DNA of 64,000 nt from Leuctra nigra (lineage: Eukaryota > Arthropoda > Insecta > Plecoptera > Leuctridae). The translations under genes and the position numbers were made by a program. Under the pieces are notes generated by a model. That model did not search any database and was not told the origin of the DNA. It saw only the letters and a program-made list of their open reading frames with translations. Each line of letters opens with the position of its first letter. Positions within the stretch are counted from its first letter, which is position 1. Below, in pieces: positions 13,154 to 27,200 of the stretch. The stretch spans positions 36,763,434 to 36,827,433 of the forward strand of contig OW203764.1 of the NCBI GenBank assembly GCA_934045905.1, written 5' to 3'.

Positions 13154-16100
13154 AAGGCTGGGGATAGAGAAAACTTCTACCATGTGAAATTCGGATTGTT
13201 TTAAAGAGAAAACTTTTCCGCAAAAACGCAAATCTGCTTTATAAACATTAGGAAATAGTAATTAACTTCGGGTGTACAGTCACCGTCAGTTTAAAACATC
13301 AACGCAAATAATTTTATTTTTCTTATATTTTCATTGGATTTTATTTTGAAAGTTCAGTAGGATGGATATTTGATTTGTTTTGACTTTCCGAGATTTATTG
13401 TTCACCTCTCGCATTTATTTACTATCACATTCTCATCTTTGTAAGCAACGAGCCGGAACGAATTCTACGAGTATTCGATCTGAAAATCGAATACGGGGAT
13501 AAAAAAACTAAAATAGCAACTATATAAACACTGTGTCCCTCAACAATAGCTTGTGCACGCAGGGCTTGACAAACCCCGCTTCATTTTCCAATCATCATCC
13601 CGAACTCGACGAGTCGCAGCGTAATCAACTAATGCCAGCAAGGTGTTTGTTTACTCCGGCGTCAAGGTCGCTCATGACTCGGGTCAAACCGCCAGGGTCG
13701 CTGACGTGCCCGCCGACGCCGTTGCGTCCCGACGGCGGCGGGGGAGGGAGGGAGGGGGTCGCATTCCGACACAGCATTACCGCACTCGTGGAGACCTTCG
13801 ACATGTTCAACTACGTACTTTACATCGACGCGACGAACAGTGATTGTGAACTCTTAAAATAATGCGTACAGAGCTTATGACTTCGCAAATATGTAGACTA
13901 TAAATAAATATCAACCGAACCGCGTGGCATTGCAACTTGCAAGGGCAGGCGACCACAATGACCCGTCACACCGACCTAGGGTCACAATCACCCCATCATC
14001 TCGATGATTGATCACAAAATACTTTCGATGGGATCCACGGTCTACTTTCCTCCGACCGGCGACTATATTTTCTGCATTCAACTTTTACAGCGAGTTTCGA
14101 ACGCAGCAGCAGCGGCAAGAGAGCCAGCCTTCGACATTCCTGAGCCGGTCGCGCGCCGATGTGGCAACCTCGCCGCAGAGGCACATTCCTGAGCCATCTC
14201 CCGTCTCTCTCGCTCTCTCACTCACATTCCCTGCTGGCTCGGCTCGGCCGATACACACATTACACACACATGCATGCAACAAGAGACAGACTTTTACATG
14301 ACAAGACGGATAGTGGAAATATGCATGTGCGAGTCCGACTTGGAAGTTGTATTAAAATTGTCCCCACAACCGGTATGATAAAATGAAATGAATTCAATAA
14401 AACAAGGTTTTCATACCAAGTTAGTAAGTTTTTTATGCGACGATCGAGTGTGTAGGTGCTATGATAAGAAGCCCACGCTTCTGCAGTGAGCGGACGAATG
14501 TCTCCAGCCACAATAGGTCTAGGATTGATTCAAACTGTTCGAAGAAGGTTAATTTCATTCCGAGGTTTTAGCGCGCGATCGTCTCATCAGAAAATTTAAT
14601 CAACCTTTCAGAACAGAGTGGAATAAATTTAAATAGATTGAAATATTTAAAACTATTCTTCCCGAGTGGAAATGTTCGTCTAACAGCTTCCAGCGAATGT
14701 TTTAAATTACACAACCACAGAGCGAGGGGGGAGGGAGGGGGGAGAAGGCGAACAAAAAACACAATGCCTCCAGTATCCAACGAGAATTAATTCAAATGTT
14801 TGAAAATAAATTATAGGTACCAGTGGGATACCATTTAAAAGTGCCTAATTTATGAATGGTTACTTTAGGCTATTTAGTGGACCAGAATTAATAGTTTTAG
14901 AAGCAACAACACAACAAAAAAGAACAGTTTCATAATGGCTGATTACGTTTTGGCGTCTGTCTACGATCAGAACTCGATGATGGCGCAAATACAACTGGAA
15001 TTAAAATCAAACCATTCTCAGGAGTCTAAGATGAATTTCTCCTGTGCCGATCGAGCAAGGTGAAATACCCACGTTGCTGGCCAGCACCTGGGAAGATAGG
15101 CCCTCGGCTTGCATGCCTACGATCCAACAGAGGTGGCAATAAAAACTTCAACCAATGTTTCCTATGTTGAACTGATAATTAGCTACCTGTGATCTGAAAT
15201 CGAGGGGCACCCATCGAAGTAAGCCAACGGAAGCCGAGTGAAAGGTGCAAGAGATTTCGTCGGCGTCAAGAAATAAAACGTTTTTTTGGAACATCATTTT
15301 ACTGGTTTTCGACTTGATCATTTCGAATGGTCGACATATCTCGCATACGTTGTGCTCTCTTGGGAGTCACTTTCCCCGAGGTATGCTACCATTTTCTCAC
15401 GGCCTCCCCTCCCCCTGCGCCCCGCACTTCCGGCCGATCACAATCGCCGCCGTGCTCCCGAATTAATTCTAGCCGACGTGGACGTCTTGACTTACCTCCA
15501 GGACGTCCTGTGCGGTCTGCAGATAGTCCCGAAGCATCGCCTCCTGGATTCCTCGCCACTCCAGACGCGGGTCTTCCAACTGAGTACATTCTGGAAGCAG
15601 AAGACGGCGTTTAGGCAATTGAGAAAAATCACCAAGAAATGGAACAAGGCGTTTAAATGAGGTATAAACCTTGGTTAGCATATTCAAGAAATGTCTTTAT
15701 AACAGTCAAATAAGTTTTCGGGCGATGGTATGTAAAGTGGTATTCATTATTACACGACCTTATGTTCCCAATACTGTCAATGATAGCCCCTTTTTGTCGT
15801 ATTAGTTGAACGTACAAATGGTTCACATGACATTCTTGGATCAAGCAATCTTCGAGACAACTAACAATTTCGCAACTTTCACATGAAATATTCCGATGAG
15901 AATCGCAAAAGATCGATTCAATTCGCAGATATGAAACAACGCTTGTGAAGTCTTTACTCTTGCTCGTTTTCATCGAATAAGGTTCTGAATAAGACTCGAT
16001 AAGAACTCCGTATGTATTAGTTTGGGAAAAAGTACCTCAAGTTATTGTGAGGAGTTATTCGACGAAGACATTGGTTTACTATCATATCACCAACGAAGAA

Positions 16101-19100
16101 CAAAATTCTTATATCACATGAGAAGATTGTGCTTGAATACTTGACTTTGGTTTCCATATTAATATTTTAGTAGAATTTTGTCAAAAGCAAGGCAAATAGC
16201 TTCAAGTGGAAACATCCAAGTAAAATGTTGCGCGTGCATCAAAGATCACATCGCATGCGAATACCAGACAGATGCGGAGATGCTCGATGCATCCACGACA
16301 GATGATCGCGTACCAACCCTGGCCTTGGTCGCGCCTTCGGCCGTGTACATTCCTCTGTGTGCTATCACCTCGTGGTGCGTAATACATTCTCAGACATTCC
16401 CTCGTGCACTCTACTATCACATTCTCAGACATTCCCTCGTGCATTATCACATTCTCGGACATTCCCTCGTGCACCATCACATGCTCAGACATTCCCTCGT
16501 GCACTCTACTATCACATTCTCAGACATTCCCTCGTGCACTCTACTATCACATTCTCAGACATTCCCTCGTGCATTATCACATTCTCGGCTCGGACATTCC
16601 CTCGTGCACCATCAATGCTCAGACATTCCCTCGTGCACTCTTACTATCACATTCTCAGACATTCCCTCGTGCATTATCACATTCTCGGACATTCCCTCGT
16701 GCACCATCACATGCTCAGACATTCCCTCGTGCACTCTACTATCACATTCTCAGACATTCCCTCGTGCACTCTACTATCACATTCTCAGACATTCCCTCGT
16801 GCATTATCACATTCTCGGCTCGGACATTCCCTCGTGCACCATCAATGCTCAGACATTCCCTCGTGCACTCTTACTATCACATTCTCAGACATTCCCTCGT
16901 GCATTATCACATTCTCGGCTCGGACATTCCCTCGTGCACCATCACATGCTCAGACATTCCCTCGTGCACTCTACTATCACATTCTCAGACATTCCCTCGT
17001 GCATTATCACATTCTCGGCTCGGACATTCCCTCGTGCACCATCACATGCTCAGACATTCCCTCGTGCACCATCACCGCGTGGTGCGTAATACATGCTCAG
17101 ACATTCCCTCGTGCACTCTACTATCACATGCTCAGACATTCCCTCATGCAGTCTACTATCCCATGCTCAGACATTCCCTCGTGCACTCTACTATCACATT
17201 CTCAGACATTCCCTCGTGCATTATCACATTCTCGGACATTCCCTCGTGCACCATCGCATGCTCAGACATTCCCTCGTGCACTCTACTATCACATTCTCAG
17301 ACATTCCCTCGTGCATTATCACATTTTCGGCTCGGACATTCCCTCGTGCACCATCAATGCTCAGACATTCCCTCGTGCACTCTTACTATCACATTCTCAG
17401 ACATTCCCTCGTGCATTATCACATTCTCGGCTCGGACATTCCCTCGTGCACCATCAATGCTCAGACATTCCCTCGTGCATTATCACATTCTCGGACATTC
17501 CTTCGTGCACCATCATATTCTCAGACGAAGTTACAACATTCTCTACCGAGGGGGGTAATAATTGCCATTTTGATGTAGGTCTGATTTGGTTGTATGATTC
17601 TAATTATTGAATTTCTTCATCAGCAAGTTAGTTTTGTGATAACGCGCTTTTAGCAATTTCTCAAAAAAAATCGTAGTTATTTTTTTAAATGTACTAATAG
17701 AAAACGGTATTTGTATGAACACATTAGCTGCTTGTCAAGTTCCTTATCAATGAAATCAGAGCTCACCTACAAGAGTTAGATGTTGCGTTAGCACTGACTT
17801 CATGGGATGATGCCAACAACCCTTTATGAGACAATCATTTTCTTTCGAATACCTACCGTTTATTATTTTGTTCGAGTGTACCTACCTAGGTACCTACAAG
17901 AATTCGTATGCGCTATGGGCAAATGAATAGGCTTAGACTGTAGGTATCTGTATGGGTACTTTATTTTCTTATGGTTTCACCCTACTGAAAAATATAGTCG
18001 CGAACTAATCGCGAAATAGTAATAAAATGTAAACACTAATCGCGAAGCAGTCGGAAAGTATAAACACGTATAAACCATAGAAAATCCAGCGTTTGAAAGC
18101 ATATCCCAATATAGTCGCCAAATGATCGCGAAATACAAACCAGGATCATCTTCAAACAAAATGATCGCGAAATGATCGTGGTTTGTGAACTGTGGCGACT
18201 ACTTTGCGATCATTTTGTTAATAGTCACAAAATGATCGCAAAATAGTCGTCATTAGTTCATATAAATAAAATGATCGCATAATAGTCGACATCAGCTTAT
18301 ATAAACCCCCGCGATCATTTTGTTTGATAAGATTTTGGTGTGCGCGTGGGAACAAGGGGGTGGGTGAATGCAGTATTATATTACCCCATAAAAAACACTC
18401 CGTGTAAAAATACCAGCCAAGTCTCTTCAACTGAAAAAAATATATAAGAAATCTAAAAATTCAGCACTGAAAAGTAGTGATATCAAAAAATTGCCGAGTC
18501 AAAACTTTTCAAAAAATACTTGGCGCATCGTGCATATAAATAGTATAGAATTAGGCCGGAAATCAAATATACTCATCTATACATATAATATATCTATGCC
18601 CTAAAAAACGATGCGCCAAGTATTTTTTGAAAAGTTTTGACTTGGCAATTTTTTGATATCACTACTTTTCAGTGCTGAATTTTTAGATTTCTTATATATT
18701 TTTTTCAGTTGAAAAGACTTGGCTGGTATTTTTACACGGAGTGTTTTTTTTGGGGATATCACTCCTTTCTTCAGTTGACTATAATATCTTTAAAAAATAC
18801 GCCTTTGTGATTTGGTTCGAAGAATTGTGTTTGGTGTTAAATGTAAGCTTAAAATAATATTTCATGATGAATTGCAAAAGCATCGTTCCAATCGGTACAG
18901 CCGTTCTCGAGTTATCGCATCACTTCCGGTTTTCAAAATGGCGGCTGACATCACTGCCACCTAAAATTTGTATATATAAATGTTATGTAACATTATAAGC
19001 CATCTGAATATGTAGTTATTGTTATAAGAGATGATTTTAGTCAGATTTGGCATTTTTATGACGTCATTTCCGGTTTTGGTAATAGTGCAATTTTATTTCG

Positions 19101-21177
19101 ACTATTGATATGTCATAAAGATGACCGTCTGAATCGATTGTAGCAAATTTCGTTCAGATCGGTACAGCTGTTTTCGAATGACGTCACTTACGGTTTCAAA
19201 ATGGCGGCATAAAACCAGTTATAGCAAAATGCACCTCAGACGCCAAAAGTGCACACGTGGTAAAAATTTCAGATCGTTCGGTTTACCCGTTTAGGCTGTG
19301 GCCCTGTCAACAGTGTTTTCTGACCCTCTGAATCATCATCATCAGATAGCTTTTAAAAGGGGTGTAATTTCACTGTTTTCACGGCCCTCTTGCTCGCAAA
19401 TGACATAACCTGTTGTTCCCAAATATGATATAGGGGGTGGGGTGGGTCATAGCTCGAAATAAAGATATTTCGCAACAATGTGAGATTTTCGAATTTTAAG
19501 ATCCAGGCCGAAAATGCCATGTTGTTGCTTACAGTAAAAGTGTTTGGTCTGCTCCTCAGTTTATTAGGCATTTACGGTATGTTGAGTGACTGTGAGTGTA
19601 CAGTACGACTTGGCTGGGTGGAGCGACCGCTCCACTAGATATATATAATAATTGAGCGAGCGAAGCGAGCGTGTCCTTTTGGCTCTTTTGGCACGGACCT
19701 CTTTTTTTTTCTGTTACTGACGATATACAGGTCAGAGTTTTTCTTCGATCGAGCTGAAATTTTGCACACATGTACGTAACATTTCTGATTGTTGCAGACC
19801 CTAACTTTTTTGAAATCCATTGATTGGTTCAAATTTAAAAAAAAAAAACTTTTGATTGGTTGTCTCGATCAAATTGAAATTTTGACAAAACTTTACCCCC
19901 AACATTGTACCAATCAAACAAAGTTTCAGCCAAATCCTCCCATTGGTTAAAATTTAAAACCATCTTTCCTGTGTTTTTAGAAATTTAAACTAGAACCGAT
20001 TGAACGATCAACTTATAACTTCGCATGATGGTTGGGACCAACATTATCTTCATTTTTGACAATTTTCATACTAATCTGTGTTTAAATCCAAAAGTTATTG
20101 ACATTTTACGGACTTTTTGCGTGTTGGCTGTAAAATTCACGGCGACTTCGAATCTTCAGTTCAAGGCAAGGTAGTTAGAGCAGAAACTTTCAAACGCATA
20201 ATGAATCTGATAATGACCGTTCAACAGTCGATCTGATATTGTGTAGACACACTTATATCATATGAGTGGTCTCAGGTATATTTTTTGAAGGAGATATTGT
20301 GATTTTTGAAAATTAACACGGAACCGTTCAATCATAAAGGTTCAATCGATCAACTTACAGCTTTGCATGGTTATTTGGACCAATATTTTAGGAATTTTTT
20401 GAGATTTTTATACAAATCTGTGGCGAAATTTTAGAATTATTGGCTTTTAATGACATTTTCGATAGACAGAATTTAGGTTCGAGGTGTTGCGCGTATCCGT
20501 ACTCGCTCATCAACGCGTTACCCAGAGCGTTTTTCTAGTAAAATAGTAATAAAATGTAAACACTTATCGCGAAGCAGTCGGAAAGTATAAACACGTATAC
20601 TATTATATTTATAGGTACTATAAATGAAAAATAAAATATATGTTTTATCCAGGGACTGGAACCGGAACCGGTACCGTAACCGAAATGAACTGTAATTTTT
20701 ATAGGAACCGAAATCCATATTAAATTTTTAGGTAGAACCGAAACCGGAACCCTTATTAATATTAAAATTATTTGGGTTCCATAACGGTTCCATAAGGGTT
20801 CTTTACTTTATTGAATCTTTTACTTCATTGTCTTTTAAATCTGAAATAGATTCATACATTAGATAGACATTTCAGAGCATTCCCAAAAGTCGATAAAAAA
20901 ACTAATCTGAATTATTGTTTGAATTAGATTTAACCGATTGGAACCCTTATGGAACTGGAACCGGTCCGGAATCGGAACCGTTGTTTTATTTTTTCTGGGA
21001 ACCGGAACCGGGTGTCTCGGCCCTCGTACTTCTGAGGTTCAGAGTTGATAGCCTGCTTGGAAATCACAACTTTTTAATAAACAATAATAATAATCAGTCC
21101 CTAAATATATAGACACCCCACAATAAACCTCTAGATAAAATCGTGAAATTACACCGCTTTCTTCTTCTTTCTTCTTC

Positions 21178-21233
<56 letters not shown>

Positions 21234-24200
21234 ATCAGAAAAGGTTGCTATCACCGCCACAGCCTAAACGGCTGAACCGATCAACCTGAAATTTTTACCA
21301 CATATGCACTTTTGGCGTCTGATGATACCTTGCCTCTTGTGATTTTTTGTGCCGCCATTTTTAACCCGGAAGTGACGTCATATCTCAAAAACGTCTGGAC
21401 CGATTGGAACGAAATTTTATATACTACCGACATTAAGAATTTTTAGAATAATAGGGAAACATCTTTCAATTACATATTATACATACCTACGGTAAAATAT
21501 TATCTAATAGAATATGTATACGTAGTACGCGATAAAACTTGTTGCCTATGTTTTCTATAAATACACAATAGTTAGTTATCTTCGTAATATTGTTTCGTGG
21601 TCAACATAATTAAGTCTCATGCGTTAAACCTTCTCATCATGAAATACATTTCTATTAATCCACATTTTATAACACTACATTTCACAAAGTACATAGTCAC
21701 ATTGAATTTCTATTAAAAAATTTAACTTTATACACTTGACACTTCAAAAATATATAAAAGTGTTCCAAAGATAGTTCGTAATTATTTGACAACGTTTCAT
21801 GATTTCCTTCAGTCAAGATCAAATTATGAAAAGATACCCTTCTAATATCACTTATTAACAGTGCTTTAAGAATATGTATGAGCCCACTTCCAATTGTTAT
21901 TATATTCTTCCACCCTTATATTACTTATCTATTACAGCATGAAATCTTTCTACTATCGCCATTGACAAAACTATAATATAGCCATTACTAAAAGTCGCTT
22001 GATTCATAGATTCTGGCTCTAATAGAAAGAGGAAAATGTACCTACTTTAAAATTTTTTCAACTTTTAGTATTGAATGTGGTCTTTAAAAAAACGATGCGC
22101 CAAGTCCTTTTGTAAAGTATTTCTCGGTGTTTATTCTTTTATTTCAAAAATACGATTAAATATTTGGAAATGTCATTGACTTGGCACCTTTTTTGATATC
22201 ACTCCTTTTCGGTGTTGAATTTTTTTAAAGTAAAGAGACTTGGCTGCCTTTTTACACGGAGTGTTTTTTCTGGGTATAATTATAATTCCAATTTTCATAA
22301 GTAAATATACAATACCTTTTTATATTATAGGAACAATTAAAACACAACATTAACATTAACAACGACATTAAAAAAATCAAGATTTTGTGATCGATCAATC
22401 AAGCGATGGTGCACAATCAATTAAGGTACCTAGTACCTTCATTATACATATACAAAAAAAATAAAATCTTGAAATTACAAGTTCAGAAAACGTTTTCCTA
22501 CATTTTAACTATATTTAAGTATAAATAAATCATAAAATGTCATTTAACTTGCAACCCCTGTCGTATAGCGAGGTTTCAATTTATTGCTTTCCGAGAATGA
22601 ACAAAACTGTAACACAGGAGGTATAGGGGAATCATTTAGTTTTTGGTTGATAACTTTTAAATTAGCACACGTTGGCATTGTTTTCAATTTTTTTCCTAAT
22701 AGAATGTCCAAATATCTATCTAGAAATCAGTTTTTTGAAAAAACGTTGAACCTCAGTAAAATTCAAAAATAGCATGGAAATCGTCATGATTTTAATGGTC
22801 CCCATAAGACTACATGTTAAAATAGGAATTTATAACTACAATATCTCAAAATCTAGACACGAGAAGTTGTTCATATTTCACAGTATCGTGTAAATAGTGA
22901 TTATTGATACCTCTGCCAAAAATAGGCTTATTTGGAAGATATGAGATATCAGTTGTGCAGTGTGCTACCTTAAAACATTGTTGAAAACTTATTTAATTAA
23001 ACTAAGATTTTAAAAGGCATACTAAAGGGAAAGTATATATTCGCTTCGGTTTAGGACAACCTATAGCAGTTTCAATGTGGCAAAAGTAAAACACATCTGC
23101 CTTCTTGGCTCAGAGCGTACGCTGCCAGATCGTCACGTGGAGGACCCGACTACATAGCTTCATCGGAGCAAAATAATTTAACTTCGCACACTAAATACAA
23201 TTGTCCATTTCTCTACAGATATGGGGTTTAAAATTGATTATGTGTGTTAATTAAGTTGTAGTAATTAATTAAAGTTTTGAATTTGTTTGGACGTTTGAAT
23301 TTGTTTGTATAACGGTCATTTCGTTTTCACTTGACTGTAATATTTGCATTTTGTTACTATTCCGCGACCATTTAGCGACCATAATGTTACTATTCCGCGA
23401 TCATTGGTTCGATCCAATGTCAAAATGCGCGACTACTTTGCGATCATTATAGTCGCGAAGTAGTCGCATTTTGAAACAAAACGACTATTTTGCGACTATT
23501 CGCGGCGTACACTTCGCGACTAGTTTTACAGCAATATTTTTCAGTACGGGAGCAAGTCAGATGTACATTCACCTATTCTAATGTATTCTGTGTTTTAATG
23601 TAGACACCAAAGGTCATTGTGTTTTGCAGTCTGCTTGGCCAATTTGCTTATGCATTTAAAACAATTTGTAACGTCCAAAGACGCAAGAGTGTAGGCATTA
23701 CTTGACAATCAATTTGCATCAAGTACCAACGTCTAGATTTATTCTAATCATCAAAGAAACAAAATTATATTAATTATTATTTACTTGGTTGAGATTCGAA
23801 CTCTCCCATCCATAACCCATCAATGAACAATCTAATTCCAGGAAAAAAATCAGTCATATGTATAAAAATGACAGTTACTTGCCTAAATAAAATACCCGCA
23901 CATTGCAAATGTAAAAAACACGTCTACTTTGAGAGAAGAGAGAATGTAGGTACTCACGATTGACATGGTTAATATAGTAACAGCCGATGTGCTGATCAAA
24001 TCCTTCCTCCCAACCGAGTGGAAGCTCGTTGCCGATGCAGTCGGCAAATGTCTGGGGCTTCGTGAACCTGCAAACATGCAAACACATTTCACACACTGCA
24101 CTGTCAACTTGAAGTTGTGTCAATTCCATTGGATTTCAAGCTCGACTGCAGCCAGTGGCGAGCTTCCAAATTGTTGATAAGGGACTCGTGGTGTCAGAAT

Positions 24201-27200
24201 GCGAGATTTCCGTTTCCATACAAAACTATAGCCAATACGGCCAAAAACGATTTTTGGGAGTATTTGAAGTTCCTTTAAAAGAAATATTTCTTAATGCAAC
24301 ACATTTTTTTTTTACAAAAGAGCTCCATAAAATTGAAAATTTTAATAGGGGTTCCCGCGAGACCTCTCCAGTTAACCTCTAATTTTAGTATCTATTTTGG
24401 ACCATCCATCGGTCTGAGAATGATAGACAGGAGCTCTCCCTCTTTGTGTAATGTTCAGAACAATTGCGAGGCTGCTTTTTTGTATAGATCTGTTTTGTTA
24501 TACATGTTTTACTGGAAAACGGGTTTTGTCAAGTTATGAAAATACATGAGAAAATGCTAAATTTTGTGTACCTAATTTCAAACCATCGAAATTGGCGTTT
24601 TGAAAATTGATCAATCGATCAATATCATTATCAGTCATCGTCGATCAAGCATCTGTAATCGTTGGACACTTCAGAAAATATCAAATTTTAATCGGTTGGT
24701 CAGTTTGGGGCTGGCGATTGAAGCAAAACAAATTACCCTTTGATGGCTCTCTAGCCAGTTGTGTCGTTGGTTGTAACGCAGTTTTATTTTAAAAATATAC
24801 GTTTTACTTTCTTTCTGTTTTTTTTCCGAAACGGTGATGCACGCAAAATCATTCATTCTGAAGTACCTATCACTAAATAGACATCACAAACTCTATCACA
24901 AACTCTAAAAAATAAACCCTAATAATATTCAAAACAATTGAGCCGTTTGTAGGATAGAAGTAATCAATCCGACATTTCACGAAATCTCTCGCATAAATAT
25001 GGATATGTCCGCAATATGTTGTGACCTACCGAATATATTGTTGCGAATACCATTGCCTCAACCAATCAACGACGTTTTGTTGACTACTTCCCTACTTGGT
25101 CATTTCGTAATTTTGAACGATTATCATTACCTACAACAGCAACTAAAAAAGGCAATGGAACAGAAATCGAATTCCAATACTCATTTTAATTGAATGTTTG
25201 CAATAATTTTATGACATGGTTTATGACATGGTTCGATGAGGTGTGACGGGAATTAGAACGCAGTTTGGTGGAATATCTTCCTTGCTAAAAGCGAGATAAA
25301 AGGACACGAATAATTTGTTGTGGTGTTGGTCCTGTCCTGCAACTAGGCTAATGGTGACTGATGAATAATGATGATAATTATGATGGAGAGATCACGATGA
25401 AGAATAAAGGTGGATTCACACGGCCGTTCCAAACTTCGAGTTTGAAACTCAAGTTTGCCGAAGTTCCGAATCACTGTTCCAAAAACCTTCGTGTGAACTA
25501 TGAAAAGATTCGAACTGTGAGGATTGAGTTTCAATCTTTCATAGTTCACACCGGAGTTTTTGGAACGGCGATTCGGAACTTTGGCAAACTTGAGTTTCAA
25601 ACTCGAAGTTTGGAACGGCCGTGTGAATCCACCTTAAAGGTTGGTACCTAATGAAGGACTGTAGGATATAGACGACCATGCTCTATTACGGAACCTTCCC
25701 AAACATTTGCATCGACTGAGGGAAGCCGTGAAAAACTTCAGTCCGGAATGCAAGTCCAGCGTTAGCCACTGCCTGAGCCAACCTGCTCCGTAAATATCCA
25801 TTGAATACTGAATCTTGCCATTTCAGCCCAAGAGAGACAGCAGAACAAAAGATATTGGAGAAAAATGTCCACGTAATTTGCATCTCGCCGGCTCCACGTA
25901 TTGGGCAACTGTGAAAGGCCGAGAAAGATGACAATTCGTTTTTTAATGATATTATACACCTAGGACACTGTAATTTAAATTTTTAAATGTATTTGAGAGT
26001 ACAACAGACTACCAAAGGATATTAATACCTAAATTGGTAATTTAAACTCATTAAAACTCATTTAAAGACTGTAATGAGTTCAAGTTCTATGTGACATGTC
26101 ATCAATGTTTAAAACGCATAATAAGTGATGTATTTGTGAATATTGAAGGTGATGGAAGCACGTATTGAGAATCCCAGTGCGAGTGGAGGGGGAATGGAAT
26201 GTGCCGGTCCACGTGGAAGGGGATGTGCGACCTTCCTTCCGGGACCCCCATCGTGTCCCCCCTCCCCCCCGACACCAGACAGACAGCGGACAGCCACACC
26301 GCACATTTCACAAATTCCTCGCTCGTTTTCCCGCCCGGCCTCTCCGCACATACGCCGGTCAAACATTCGCTTTCACTGAGAGATCGGAGGTATTTGCGCT
26401 AATGTCTTGCAAAAACCTAAATACCAAGGGAACAGACGTCGTTAAGTGTTGCACTGGCGCCAACCACTGGTGTGTGGAGTTTATCTTCAAATTATTACGT
26501 CTACCTGTTCTTTTCCTCCTCAATCTGATTCTGAACGCATGGTAGATGGGGCTGTTGTAATTATTTTTTCAAAGGTGCACATGGTTGCAGCCCTATACCA
26601 TGTTGACGACCATCTTCATAACCCGGCTCATGTGCAGACATGGCATTGCCCTGATTCGTCCGACGTCTGCACATGGTTGCAGCGCCTCCTGACACAACCC
26701 GGCTCATGTGCAGACATGGCATTGCCCTGATTCGTCCGACGTCTGCACATGGTTGCAGCGCCTCCTGACACAACCCGGCTCATGGGCAGACATGGCATTG
26801 CCCTGATTCGTCCGACGTCTGCACATGGTTGCAGCGCCTCCTGACACAACCCGGCTCATGTGCAGACATGGCATTGCCCTGATTCGTCCGACGTCTGCAC
26901 ATGGTTGCAGCGCCTCCTGACACAACCCGGCTCATGTGCAGACATGGCATTGCCCTGATTCGTCCGACGTCTGCACATGGTTGCAGCGCCTCCTGACACA
27001 ACCCGGCTCATGTGCAGACATGGCATTGCCCTGATTCGTCCGACGTCTGCACATGGTTGCAGCGCCTCCTGACACAACCCGGCTCATGTGCAGACATGGC
27101 ATTGCCCTGATTCGTCCGACGTCTGCACATGGTTGCAGCGCCTCCTGACACAACCCGGCTCATGTGCAGACATGGCATTGCTCTGATTCGTCCGGCGTCT

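Larger units (their letters stand above)
8743..15495. other. kibra: GC-rich, CpG-rich stretch of kibra intron 3
   Basis: Much of 8743-14300 is clearly richer in G+C and CpG than the rest of the intron, and largely free of the dispersed repeats. It has many short open frames on both strands but no splice-consistent exon that I trust. It contains several ACATTCCA/T motifs (11581, 12190 reverse, 12571, 12598, 14134, 14183). Candidate regulatory region only; the end 14300-15495 is AT-rich again. Confidence 0.4.
17981..23550. mobile_element. TIR-bounded element with subterminal repeats, filled with nested insertions
   Basis: The left end CCTACTGAAAAATATAGTCG and the right end (reverse) CCCGTACTGAAAAATATTG form inverted termini. 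Just inside both ends lie many short copies of TGATCGCGAAATAGTCG-type motifs in both orientations (17996-18330; 23365-23530), like the transposase-binding arrays of DNA transposons. No transposase ORF survives. The interior is occupied by at least five other repeats. Superfamily unknown; no clear target duplication seen. Confidence 0.6.

Noticed and set aside
16178..17610. Three long overlapping plus-strand ORFs (303-417 codons)
   Set aside because: They lie in all three frames of the tandem array and consist only of repeat translation; no start context, codon bias or homology.
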